From Spirochaetia bacterium (lineage in GTDB: Bacteria > Spirochaetota > Spirochaetia > Sphaerochaetales > Sphaerochaetaceae): DNA of 62,534 nt. Position 1 is the stretch's first letter. Each line of letters begins with the position of its first letter. The translations under genes and the position numbers were made by a program. Shown piece after piece: positions 1 through 7,233 of this stretch. Under the pieces are notes generated by a model. It made no database searches and had not been told where the DNA came from. It worked only from the letters and a program-made list of their open reading frames with translations. The stretch is taken from NCBI GenBank assembly GCA_900769955.1, contig CAAGIP010000220.1, positions 1-62,534 of the forward strand. The letters are read 5' to 3'.

Positions 1-30
1 CAGGTGCATCATCTTTCCGTAATCTATCAT
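1..30 (-). CDS. istA: IS21 transposase IstA, first 10 codons only
   Basis: Only the start codon and nine more codons are present (MIDYGKMMHL). They are preceded at good spacing by AGGAGG (36-41, minus strand). The opening 'M-I/V-D-Y-x-K/R-I/M' is what many IS21 IstA transposases of anaerobes show before their helix-turn-helix. The call rests on this short stretch plus the IS21-like terminal repeats just upstream. The full gene, and istB if present, would lie to the left of the window. Confidence 0.5.
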   Translation of the reverse strand, partial: MIDYGKMMHL

Positions 31-138
31 ATATAACCTCCTATATTGAGTTTTATCTCAGTATAGGAGTCTCCCTTTTCAAGCGGTTTAGTCTCCCTTT
101 CTAAACGGTCCGCTTTCTCTTTCTATCCGTTGGTGACA
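1..138 (-). mobile_element. IS21-family insertion sequence, one end (cut by window edge)
   Basis: This is the terminal part of an insertion sequence reading leftward out of the window. Read on the minus strand, it begins TGTCACCAACGG at 138 and contains three imperfect direct repeats of about 23 bases (roughly 66-88, 89-111 and 112-134), each with a TCTCCCTTT- or TCTCTTT-like core followed by a CGGT/CGTT element. A ribosome binding site and an ATG follow. Multiple terminal repeats and a 5'-TG end are typical of IS21-family elements. The outer boundary at 138 is inferred from the TG end; no target duplication can be checked because the other end is outside the window. Confidence 0.6.
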
Positions 139-445
139 CTTTCTTCAATACTGGATGAACGAGTGAAACTTGAGTTGGTGAAAAAAGCAAATAGGAAAGA
201 CTGACCTATAATAATATCCTAAATATTATATATTTAAAATTTATTAATGATATAGAAACTTTTATTGTATATTAAAGATTCTCATAATAACAAACGGTAT
301 TATTATATTTAAAATATATAATTATAATAAATTAATGCATTATTACTATGTAAAAATAAATAATTCGATTAGATTTTTTATAGATAAAGTCAAAACTTGT
401 ATATCGTTATCATGTCGTATAATATAGTTTAAGTGGAGGAACGCT
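139..445. other. AT-rich intergenic region, no gene seen
   Basis: About 300 bases between the IS end and the Nudix gene. The stretch from about 205 to 430 is strongly AT-rich, with runs of TATTATA/AAATTTA type, unlike the rest of the window. No open frame with a ribosome binding site and no tRNA- or hairpin-like structure was seen. The composition change next to an IS end fits an insertion hot spot or an eroded gene. Confidence 0.5.
395..440 (+). promoter_or_regulatory. Promoter and ribosome binding site of the Nudix gene
   Basis: A perfect -10 hexamer TATAAT lies at 418-423. The best -35 at 17-base spacing is ACTTGT (395-400), which is weak; TTGTAT (397-402) would leave a 15-base spacer. 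TGGAGGA at 434-440 is a good Shine-Dalgarno sequence for the ATG at 446. Confidence 0.5.
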
Positions 446-916
446 ATGAAAGCACTTCATAAGTATATAACCGAAGGCTACTGCGGTGCAGGACTTATTC
501 TTACATGCAAAGGGAAAGTGCTTTTCCAGCTAAGAAAACATCCGAGAAGCTGGGCGTTCATAGGCGGTGGATTCAATCCTGAAGAAGATCGTGATTTCAG
601 GGACTGTGCCATCAGGGAAGTGTATGAGGAAGCGGGGATCGTGATAAACCGCAGTGACATCGATCCCGTTCCAGTTCATGTGCTTGGATTCGGACGGTAC
701 AGATGGGAGCTCTATCATGCAGAACTCGATTATGAGATAATTCCCCAGGGGATGTCAGAATTCAGCAATGAATATGTCCGTTATGCCTGGGTGTCAGTCA
801 GCAACTACAGGAAAGAACTGGATAATGCCGCAGGACGGCACTATCCGCTGTTCTTATTCGTGAGACATCAGATGAATAGGCTCAGTTCTTCTTATAGCGT
901 GCAAGAAGGGCACTGA
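446..916 (+). CDS. Nudix hydrolase family protein
   Basis: 156 aa; a single Nudix domain, probably hydrolysing a nucleoside diphosphate linked to another group. The substrate cannot be told. The Nudix box lies at about residues 40-66: GGGFNPEE, then REVYEEAG, so the catalytic REUXEEXG helix is intact. The canonical box is G-x5-E-x7-R-E; here nine residues separate the first Glu from Arg-Glu, so the loop appears two residues longer. The start is fixed by a good ribosome binding site and a TATAAT promoter. The 3' end overlaps the convergent helicase gene by 35 bases. It seems monocistronic. Confidence 0.8.
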   Translation: MKALHKYITEGYCGAGLILTCKGKVLFQLRKHPRSWAFIGGGFNPEEDRDFRDCAIREVYEEAGIVINRSDIDPVPVHVLGFGRYRWELYHAELDYEIIPQGMSEFSNEYVRYAWVSVSNYRKELDNAAGRHYPLFLFVRHQMNRLSSSYSVQEGH

Positions 917-2882
917 GAGCTGCCAGCTTATCCTCAGTGGATGTCTGCTCCTCACCGGCTTCAATGCTGCTTATCAGATCAGATGGTATTTCTTTTATGA
1001 ACCTTGAGGGAAGGCACTGATGCTTGTCTCCCATCCTATCCTTTCTGTTCTGGCAGTATGTGATTGTCAGCTCCTTCTTGGCTCTTGTGATCGCAACATA
1101 GAAAAGCCTGCGCTCTTCCTCAATGTTGTCCGGGTTCTCCTCAAGTGCCCTGGAGGAGGGGATTATGTTGTCTTCAACACCGGCAAGATAGACCGTGTCA
1201 AACTCGAGTCCCTTGGCCGCATGCATAGTCATAAGGTTGACTTTTCCCTTTTCAGGATCGCTGTTTTCCTCTCCTATGATCATGGTGAGGTTGAGATAGT
1301 CCCGGAGTGTCATGTCGGGATTTGCCTTCTCATATCTGCTCATTCTCTGACGGAGAAACTCAAGGGACTGCATTTTGTATTCCACTGTCTTCGGACTCTC
1401 AGGAAACTCCTCATACAGTCTCTCCCTGTACTCAATGTCCTCGATGACTGTTTGAAGAAGAAGGGCCTTCTCATTGTTTTCGGCAAGGTCCTTCCACCTA
1501 AGCACATCCTCAACGAACTTTTTGATCGCATCCTTAGTCTTTCCTGTCACAGGTGCATCAGCGGCATATGCAAAGTCTGAGAGTGCATCGAATAGGGATG
1601 TCTTCTTTTTATCCGCATGGGCTCTGAGTTTTTCTATGGTTACCCTTCCGATACCTCGTCTCGGAGTGTTTATGATCCTGAGCAGTGAAACACTGTCATC
1701 TTCATTGACTATTACCTTGAGATAGCACAGCAGGTCCCTGATCTCCTTGCGTTCGAAGAAGCTCTGGCCTCCTGACACCTGAGTGGGTATGCCGTTTTCC
1801 ATCAGTTCTGTTTCCAGCTTTGAAAGCAGGGTATTGGTCCTGACGAGAATCGCAAAGTCTGAGTAGCTCAGTCCTTTCTTAAGACTGCGGTCCTTTATGT
1901 GGTGACTGATGTAGTAGGCTTCCTCTTCCTCATCCTCATTGCTGGTCACGAATATGCTGCTTCCCTTTCCGTCTTCAGTCCAGAGCTTCTTTTCCTTCCT
2001 GTTGCTGTTGTTCGTGATAAGGGTGTTGGCAGCTTCCAGTATGTTTCCGCTGCATCGGTAGTTCCGCTCCAGCTTGTACTCCCTGAGGGAAGGAAAATCA
2101 TTTTCGAAGCTCAGTATGTTGCGGTAGTCTGCTCCCCTCCAGGAGTAGATCGACTGATCATCATCACCGACTACAGCAATATTGCCGTATTTTTTTGCGA
2201 TCATGGAGACGAACTTATACTGAAGTGCGGATGTGTCCTGGAACTCATCGACCAGGATGTAGCGGAAGCGCTCCTGCACGTTCTCCAGAACATCAGGACG
2301 CTTTTCGAAAATCTCTATAGGCAGTCTGATAAGATCGTCGAAATCGACGACGTTGTAAGCTTTCTGAGTTGCCAGGAATTCCTCGTAGATCTCCTTCAGT
2401 GCACTCTCGTCCTGTATATTATCCTTTAAGCGTCCGCACTTTAGATCCGAAAAGAGTGAAAGCAGAGGACCCGTGGAGTAATCGGCAAGCTCATAGCCGA
2501 GGGAAACTATTACGTTCTTCAGGAGTGCCGTATTGTCATTTGTGTCATAGACAGTGAAGTTGTTCTTATACCCCAGATGCTGGATGTACTGCTTCAGAAG
2601 TCCGAGTCCGAAGGAGTGGAACGTGGTTGCGGTAACTCCTTTGCTCATTGAGCCAGTGAGGGCTGAAATGCGCTCCTTCATCTCCTTCGCGGCTTTGTTC
2701 GTGAAGGTGAGGGCAAGGATATTCCTGTCTGCAATTCCCGATTCAAGCATGTGTGCGATGCGGTATGTGAGCATCCTCGTTTTACCCGAGCCTGCTCCGG
2801 CGATGATGAGGGAAGGTCCCTCGATCGAGCTGGCCGCCCTGTACTGTTCCTCGTTAAGTTCTTTTCTGAGATCGATAGGCAT
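882..2882 (-). CDS. ATP-dependent DNA helicase of the UvrD/PcrA/Rep family
   Basis: About 666 aa. Superfamily 1A 3'-to-5' DNA helicase acting in repair and replication restart. From the N-terminus: LNEEQYRAA (Q motif), AGAGSGKT (Walker A), TFTNKAAKEMKER (motif Ia), DEFQDTS (Walker B), GDDDQSIYSWRGAD (motif III), then LMTMHAAKGLEF (motif V) and EERRLFYVAITRAKK (motif VI) near the C-terminus. The start is uncertain. The ATG at 2882 (MPIDLRKELNEEQ) matches the usual N-terminus of the family; a TTG at 2921 would add 13 residues. Neither has a good ribosome binding site. PcrA, UvrD and Rep cannot be separated by eye, so no symbol is given. Confidence 0.93.
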   Translation of the reverse strand: MPIDLRKELNEEQYRAASSIEGPSLIIAGAGSGKTRMLTYRIAHMLESGIADRNILALTFTNKAAKEMKERISALTGSMSKGVTATTFHSFGLGLLKQYIQHLGYKNNFTVYDTNDNTALLKNVIVSLGYELADYSTGPLLSLFSDLKCGRLKDNIQDESALKEIYEEFLATQKAYNVVDFDDLIRLPIEIFEKRPDVLENVQERFRYILVDEFQDTSALQYKFVSMIAKKYGNIAVVGDDDQSIYSWRGADYRNILSFENDFPSLREYKLERNYRCSGNILEAANTLITNNSNRKEKKLWTEDGKGSSIFVTSNEDEEEEAYYISHHIKDRSLKKGLSYSDFAILVRTNTLLSKLETELMENGIPTQVSGGQSFFERKEIRDLLCYLKVIVNEDDSVSLLRIINTPRRGIGRVTIEKLRAHADKKKTSLFDALSDFAYAADAPVTGKTKDAIKKFVEDVLRWKDLAENNEKALLLQTVIEDIEYRERLYEEFPESPKTVEYKMQSLEFLRQRMSRYEKANPDMTLRDYLNLTMIIGEENSDPEKGKVNLMTMHAAKGLEFDTVYLAGVEDNIIPSSRALEENPDNIEEERRLFYVAITRAKKELTITYCQNRKDRMGDKHQCLPSRFIKEIPSDLISSIEAGEEQTSTEDKLAALSALLARYKKN

Positions 2883-2969
2883 ACGGAGAGTAAAACTAGC
2901 AGGTAAAAGTGAGATGTTCAAGGGGGAAAAGGGTTGTTAATGAATGTGATGGAATGTAAGCTTTAGCCA

Positions 2970-3437
2970 ATGGTAAGGGTAATGTATTCCACATACAGAA
3001 GGGCTGTTCTGTTAAGTTCCATGCTGCCTTTCGATGAGAAGCTCAGAGCTGAGAAGGCATTCAGCCAGCATGGATGCGTGAGTGTATACAGTCACTCTGT
3101 TTCCGTTGCGCTTCTGTCCCTGTACATTGCCGAACGGCTGAACCTCAATGTTGACAAAAGCTCCCTGGTCCGGGGCGCGCTCCTCCATGATTATTTTCTC
3201 TACGACTGGCATGAGAAGGATGAAAGTCACAGATGGCACGGTTTCATCCATGCTGAAAGGGCACTTGCAAATGCCGTAAGGGACTTCTGCCTGAACCCGA
3301 TAGAGCGCGATATAATCCGAAAGCACATGTTCCCATTAAACATCACACTCCCGCGTTACCGCGAGAGTGTGATCGTAACCTGTGCTGATAAAATGGTTGC
3401 CTTTTACGAGACTTTTTTCAGAAGAAGCTTGAGATGA
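2970..3437 (+). CDS. HD-domain phosphohydrolase
   Basis: 155 aa. It has the spaced His, then HD, then distal His/Asp pattern of HD-domain metal-dependent phosphohydrolases: YSHSVSVALLS near residue 42, LLHDYFLYDW near 70 (the HD pair), HGFIHAERA near 90, and ADKMVAF near 138. Such short stand-alone proteins are common and are usually annotated only as HD family; the substrate is unknown. Two in-frame ATGs (2970 and 2982) are possible, and the second is preceded by TAAGGG at very short spacing. The end overlaps the convergent mntP gene by 20 bases. Confidence 0.8.
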   Translation: MVRVMYSTYRRAVLLSSMLPFDEKLRAEKAFSQHGCVSVYSHSVSVALLSLYIAERLNLNVDKSSLVRGALLHDYFLYDWHEKDESHRWHGFIHAERALANAVRDFCLNPIERDIIRKHMFPLNITLPRYRESVIVTCADKMVAFYETFFRRSLR

Positions 3438-3999
3438 AGATCTCGAGTCCGATGATGATGAGAATGACACCGCCGAAGATGTTGGCCCTGCGTCCGAGCT
3501 TCGCACCGGCCTTTTTGCCTATGATGAGGCCTCCGACACAGATAATGAACGTCACTGCCGCGATTATCGAAGCGGAAAGGGATGCATGAAGGAGATCATA
3601 CTCTGCTATTGTGAAGCCAACTGAAAGTGCGTCGATGCTCGTGGCAATACCCTGGATTATCAGCTTTCTGAAACTGAGAATGGAACATGAGGGATGTTCC
3701 TCATCGTCTTCTTCCTCCTTTTCAAGAATCATGGACATTCCTATGTAGCCGAGCAGGGCAAGCGCAATGTACGGAATTGCCTTTTCAAGCACCGTGAAGT
3801 ACTGAATTACCGTGTGAACGCAGAGCCATCCGATAAGCGGCATCATTGCCTGGAAGAACGCGAATGTGAATGCGATCAGCAGAAGCTTCCGCTTTGACAT
3901 CCTGCATTCATGAAGTCCGTTTGCCAGGGATACGGAAAACGCATCCATGGCGAGTCCGACTCCGAGAGCCACGCTGTTAATGAAGAATACTATATCCAT
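3418..3999 (-). CDS. mntP: Putative manganese efflux pump MntP
   Basis: 193 aa inner-membrane protein with six predicted helices in two homologous halves. The paired Asp-containing motifs of the family are present: GLAMDAFSVSLANG (about residues 15-28) and TSIDALSVGF (near 120). A charged loop with a Glu/Asp run (EKEEEDDEEHP) separates the halves. MntP exports Mn(II) and protects against manganese excess. In many bacteria it is preceded by a yybP-ykoY manganese riboswitch, but here its start lies only 7 bases from the stop of the upstream DUF362 gene, so there is no room for one and expression must come from upstream. Confidence 0.88.
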   Translation of the reverse strand: MDIVFFINSVALGVGLAMDAFSVSLANGLHECRMSKRKLLLIAFTFAFFQAMMPLIGWLCVHTVIQYFTVLEKAIPYIALALLGYIGMSMILEKEEEDDEEHPSCSILSFRKLIIQGIATSIDALSVGFTIAEYDLLHASLSASIIAAVTFIICVGGLIIGKKAGAKLGRRANIFGGVILIIIGLEIFISSFF

Positions 4000-4006
4000 A
4001 CTTTTC

Positions 4007-5110
4007 TCAGTTTTCCTTCTTAATGTCTATTGCGCCCTTCGGACACATCTCATGGCAGCAGTAGCATCTTATGCACTTTCCCTTATCGATGACCACTTTT
4101 CCGTCTTTCAGGGCAAGTGCCTTTGCAGGGCAGATGTCGATGCACTTTTTACATCTTATGCAAAGCTTTTCGTCAAACTCGGGAGCAGGGCGCTTCTGTG
4201 CCTTCTTCCTGTCAAAGACACGTGTCAGGAAGGGAAGGAGCAGTGAGCGGATCAGTCCTTCCTTCTTTGCCACGTCAACCTTCCTGAAGTCCTTTATGAC
4301 AAGATCATTGGGGTCCAGAAGCGTCCAGGTGGGATCAAGGCGTGTAAGCCCCTTTCTCTTTCCCTCATTCAGGATTGGAATGTCACCTTCCCTGTATCCC
4401 ATTATGATCCTCATGGCCTCATCGACCTCGAATGAGTCTGCTCCTCCGATCAAAAGTCCCACCTGCCTGAGAGTTCCGTTTGCAGGTCCCGGGCCTTCCA
4501 TTCCGATGATGCCGTCAACAATGGCATAGCATGCTCCGCTTTCCTTATATATTTTGCATATTAGGGAAGCAAAGGAAGTCCTTGAGGGTGCCTTCACATG
4601 GCATGGACTCTTGTTCAGGCCGGGAAGGACGCCGAACATGTTTTTGACTGCGCCCGTCAGGTACATGAGCTCGTGAGTTTTGAACTTTGCGACCGAGATC
4701 ACGACATCTGCTTCATCAAGCACCTTTGCCATTGTCAGCTTTGTCTTCCTGTCGATCTTATGCTGCCTGGGAGATTCAGCAAAATTGACCCACTTTGCCC
4801 CCGTCCTTTCACAGACGTCATAAAGTCCGCAGTTCTTTCCATGGAATGATGGTGTATGTAGTCCCGGGGAGTCCCCGACGAGAACTTTATCTGCCCCCTT
4901 TTCCTTAACAAGCCTTATCAGTTCCTCCACGACCACGGGATTGGTCGTTATACCCTGCTCGGGCTTACTGTCGGAAAGCACATTGGGCTTCAGCAGTACG
5001 GTCTTTCCCTTAACTTCCGGAAAGTCACTGTTATCCGCAATGAGCCTCAGTGCCTCATATACCTTTTCGCCGTCATACTGTGTGCATCCGGCTATTGCTG
5101 TCCTGCTCAT
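4007..5110 (-). CDS. DUF362 protein with C-terminal 2[4Fe-4S] ferredoxin domain
   Basis: 367 aa. An N-terminal DUF362 domain (VLLKPNVLSDSKPEQGITTNP near residues 39-59, KVLVGDSPG near 96) is followed by a bacterial ferredoxin domain with two CxxCxxCxxxC clusters: Cys317, 320, 323, 327 and Cys346, 349, 352, 356. DUF362 proteins are iron-sulfur proteins of mostly unknown reaction, widespread in anaerobes. The gene overlaps the end of the upstream RNA methyltransferase by 38 bases and is followed after 7 bases by mntP, so the three are probably co-transcribed. A link between them beyond co-expression is not evident. Confidence 0.85.
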   Translation of the reverse strand: MSRTAIAGCTQYDGEKVYEALRLIADNSDFPEVKGKTVLLKPNVLSDSKPEQGITTNPVVVEELIRLVKEKGADKVLVGDSPGLHTPSFHGKNCGLYDVCERTGAKWVNFAESPRQHKIDRKTKLTMAKVLDEADVVISVAKFKTHELMYLTGAVKNMFGVLPGLNKSPCHVKAPSRTSFASLICKIYKESGACYAIVDGIIGMEGPGPANGTLRQVGLLIGGADSFEVDEAMRIIMGYREGDIPILNEGKRKGLTRLDPTWTLLDPNDLVIKDFRKVDVAKKEGLIRSLLLPFLTRVFDRKKAQKRPAPEFDEKLCIRCKKCIDICPAKALALKDGKVVIDKGKCIRCYCCHEMCPKGAIDIKKEN

Positions 5111-5909
5111 TTCTTTTCCTTATAAGACAGGCATAGAGAGGTCCCATGTTATCTGCCGTGTCCGGCATGATGGCGCGTCCGTAGGGACGTTCCTCACTGC
5201 CTTCAAGCTCGATGGGAATTATCTCTGCCTCATCGTTTTTACGTTTCATCAGTTTTTCGATCACACCCTCATCTTCCGCACTGTTCACGGAGCACGTCGA
5301 ATAGAGAATGTATCCTCCAGGCTTAACGGCCATAAGCGCACTTGCAAGCAGTGCATACTGTTCAATTGCAAGTCTCTTTGGGCGTGATGGAGACCACATG
5401 GCCATGTGCTTTTCGCTCTGAAGGACATGACGCTCCGATGAGCATGGTGCATCGAGGAGGATCGCATCGTATGCATCCTTCTCATGAAGGCCCCAAACCG
5501 ATGCATCACGGCAGGTGGTCTTTATGTTTTCATGCCACTCTTCTGGAGTGTGCTCCTTAAGCACGTTATCAAGTCTGAGCTTTCTGTCCGGGGAACGGTC
5601 ATTGGCGGTAAGGGTTATTTTACCTTCCGCCCTTGAGAGCAGTACGAGGCTCTTGCCTCCGGGGGCGGCGCACATGTCCAGGACATTGTCACCTTCCTTT
5701 ATCGGCAGGAGGGAAGCAACAAGTACCGATGCCCTGTCAAGATAGTAACTTTTTGAAAGGAAGCCCCTGAATTCAGAAGGGGAGGCCTCCTTTAAAAGAG
5801 CCTCCCTGAGTGCGTCATATCTCTCGCTCCAGATGGACCTGTAGAAGGAATCGAAGGCAGCTTTCCGCCTTTCGCTTTCCATCATCTGTTTATCAGCACG
5901 TTTAGCCAT
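5073..5909 (-). CDS. RsmB/NOP family RNA (cytosine-5) methyltransferase
   Basis: 278 aa. S-adenosylmethionine-dependent m5C methyltransferase of the NOL1/NOP2/sun family. The SAM-binding motif VLDMCAAPGGKS lies at about residues 76-87. The two catalytic cysteines are Cys156 (DAPCSSER) and Cys206 (YSTCS). It is shorter than RsmB (about 430 aa): it lacks the NusB-like N-terminal domain and has no extra RNA-binding C-terminus, so it resembles the core-only members (RsmF core or NSUN-like). The target, rRNA or tRNA, is not decidable. It follows the hemolysin III gene by 21 bases in the same operon. Confidence 0.85.
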   Translation of the reverse strand: MAKRADKQMMESERRKAAFDSFYRSIWSERYDALREALLKEASPSEFRGFLSKSYYLDRASVLVASLLPIKEGDNVLDMCAAPGGKSLVLLSRAEGKITLTANDRSPDRKLRLDNVLKEHTPEEWHENIKTTCRDASVWGLHEKDAYDAILLDAPCSSERHVLQSEKHMAMWSPSRPKRLAIEQYALLASALMAVKPGGYILYSTCSVNSAEDEGVIEKLMKRKNDEAEIIPIELEGSEERPYGRAIMPDTADNMGPLYACLIRKRNEQDSNSRMHTV

Positions 5910-5930
5910 ACGTACTGATAGTAAAGGAAA

Positions 5931-6587
5931 TCATAAAAGTGTTCCATAGAGCCCGATGTAAAACCAGACCGAACCTGCAAGCACGAACATATGCCAGATC
6001 GCATGGTAGTGCGGAAGCTTCTTTATAGCGTAGAAGATCACGCCGACGGAGTAGGTTATGCCGCCTCCTATGAGGTATTTGATGAGCTCATGCGGAACAA
6101 ACGGGATCACATCGTTCCAGAAAAGGACGATGCACCAGCCCATAAGCAGGTAGAGAATCGGGTGAAGCGGTTTCAGCCGTCCCCAGAAGATGAGCGTGAA
6201 GCATACTCCAAGGGCTGCCACAGCCCACATGAATGCCGTCAGCCATACGCACTTCTCACTTCCCACGTACAGGAGTATCGGAGTGTAAGTGCCTGCGATC
6301 AGGAAGTAGATGTTGGAGTGGTCAAGTATGCGGCACACCCTCTTTGCATTACCCTTCGGAAGAAAGTGGTAAAGGCCTGAGGCCGTGTAGAGCAGTAAAT
6401 TTGAAAGTGCGAAGATGATGAAGCCTGCCTTAAGCGGCGCCGGGGTATCCGGGGTGAACTTCAAAAGTACGAGAATGAAACCGATGATGCTTAAGAAGGA
6501 TCCGAGAAAATGTGTATATGCATTTTCCCTTTCTGCCTTCTTATCATCATAGTTCTGCAGCGTGATGTGTTTTTCCAGCCAGTTCAT
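5931..6587 (-). CDS. Hemolysin III family membrane protein (PAQR-like)
   Basis: 218 aa with seven predicted membrane helices. The family's zinc-ligand His residues are in place: TASGLYHFLP (helix 2), RILDHSNIYFLIAGTYTP (helix 3) and LPHYHAIWHMFVLAGS (last helices). Related to YqfA/HlyIII and to eukaryotic progestin/adiponectin receptors. Despite the name, a role in haemolysis is not established for most members. It heads an apparent operon with the RNA methyltransferase, DUF362 protein and mntP genes. Confidence 0.88.
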   Translation of the reverse strand: MNWLEKHITLQNYDDKKAERENAYTHFLGSFLSIIGFILVLLKFTPDTPAPLKAGFIIFALSNLLLYTASGLYHFLPKGNAKRVCRILDHSNIYFLIAGTYTPILLYVGSEKCVWLTAFMWAVAALGVCFTLIFWGRLKPLHPILYLLMGWCIVLFWNDVIPFVPHELIKYLIGGGITYSVGVIFYAIKKLPHYHAIWHMFVLAGSVWFYIGLYGTLL

Positions 6588-6672
6588 GGTATGAAAAGTT
6601 AAGCACTGAGGGATGAAAAGTCAAAAGTGATTGTTAACCCGTCAGAAATATCGGGTAGTCAGGATTAACTAT

Positions 6673-7149
6673 TCAGATAATCATGTAGGTACAGATAATT
6701 CCCACTACCAGGCCGTAGAGCATTCCCGCAAGGACCTGGGGGAAGGAGTGGCCGAGCATTGTTTTGAGATGTTCCTGGGAGAAGACGCCGTCATCATGAA
6801 TCGTTGAAAGAATCCTTGACCACTCATTGATGACCTCTGCCTGTTTTCCTGCTTCCTGCCTGACTCCCATTGCATCGTGCATTACGACAAAGGCAAATAC
6901 GAGGGATAGGGCAAATGCAATCGAGCCCACGCCTTCCGTGATCGCAATGGATGCCGTGAGCGCCGTGACGGTTGCCGAATGGGAGGACGGCATGCCTCCC
7001 GTGGTCACGAACATGTGCCTGTCGAATTTATATCCCATAAGCACCGCAATGAAGGGTTTTATGAGCTGGGCCGATACACATGCTATGAATGCACTGATAA
7101 GAGGTGCATTGTGGAGTATGTCATTGTTAACGAAAATCACTTTATTCAC
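6673..7149 (-). CDS. Divergent PAP2 family protein (DUF212, YuiD-like)
   Basis: 158 aa membrane protein with about four helices. The family signature is clear: TTGGMPSSHSATVTALT at about residues 49-65, then VVMHDAMGVRQEAGKQAEVIN and LGHSFPQVLAGMLYGLVVG. The SSHS and the following RxxxGxxxxxxN resemble phosphatidic-acid-phosphatase motifs but are incomplete, and no activity is established. It is divergent from the aconitase operon, with 84 bases between the starts. Confidence 0.88.
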   Translation of the reverse strand: MNKVIFVNNDILHNAPLISAFIACVSAQLIKPFIAVLMGYKFDRHMFVTTGGMPSSHSATVTALTASIAITEGVGSIAFALSLVFAFVVMHDAMGVRQEAGKQAEVINEWSRILSTIHDDGVFSQEHLKTMLGHSFPQVLAGMLYGLVVGIICTYMII

Positions 7150-7173
7150 CGGTTAAATATTTTATATGCACTT

Positions 7174-7225
7174 TTGCTTCCTTGCAATAGAAAAGGTATA
7201 GTGCTATTTTTGCGATAACAGGAGA
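7174..7225 (+). promoter_or_regulatory. Promoter of the aconitase-isocitrate dehydrogenase operon
   Basis: TTGCTT (7174-7179), a 17-base spacer, then TATAGT (7197-7202) make a reasonable housekeeping promoter. CAGGAGAA at about 7218-7225 is the ribosome binding site for the ATG at 7234. Confidence 0.5.
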
Positions 7226-7233
7226 ATGCTTGT

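Noticed and set aside
1020..2940. Several long plus-strand open frames across the helicase gene
   Set aside because: They are antisense shadows of the UvrD/PcrA gene, which has all helicase motifs on the minus strand; no ribosome binding sites or family resemblance.
3999..4010. yybP-ykoY manganese riboswitch before mntP
   Set aside because: Only seven bases separate mntP from the upstream gene, so there is no space for the aptamer.
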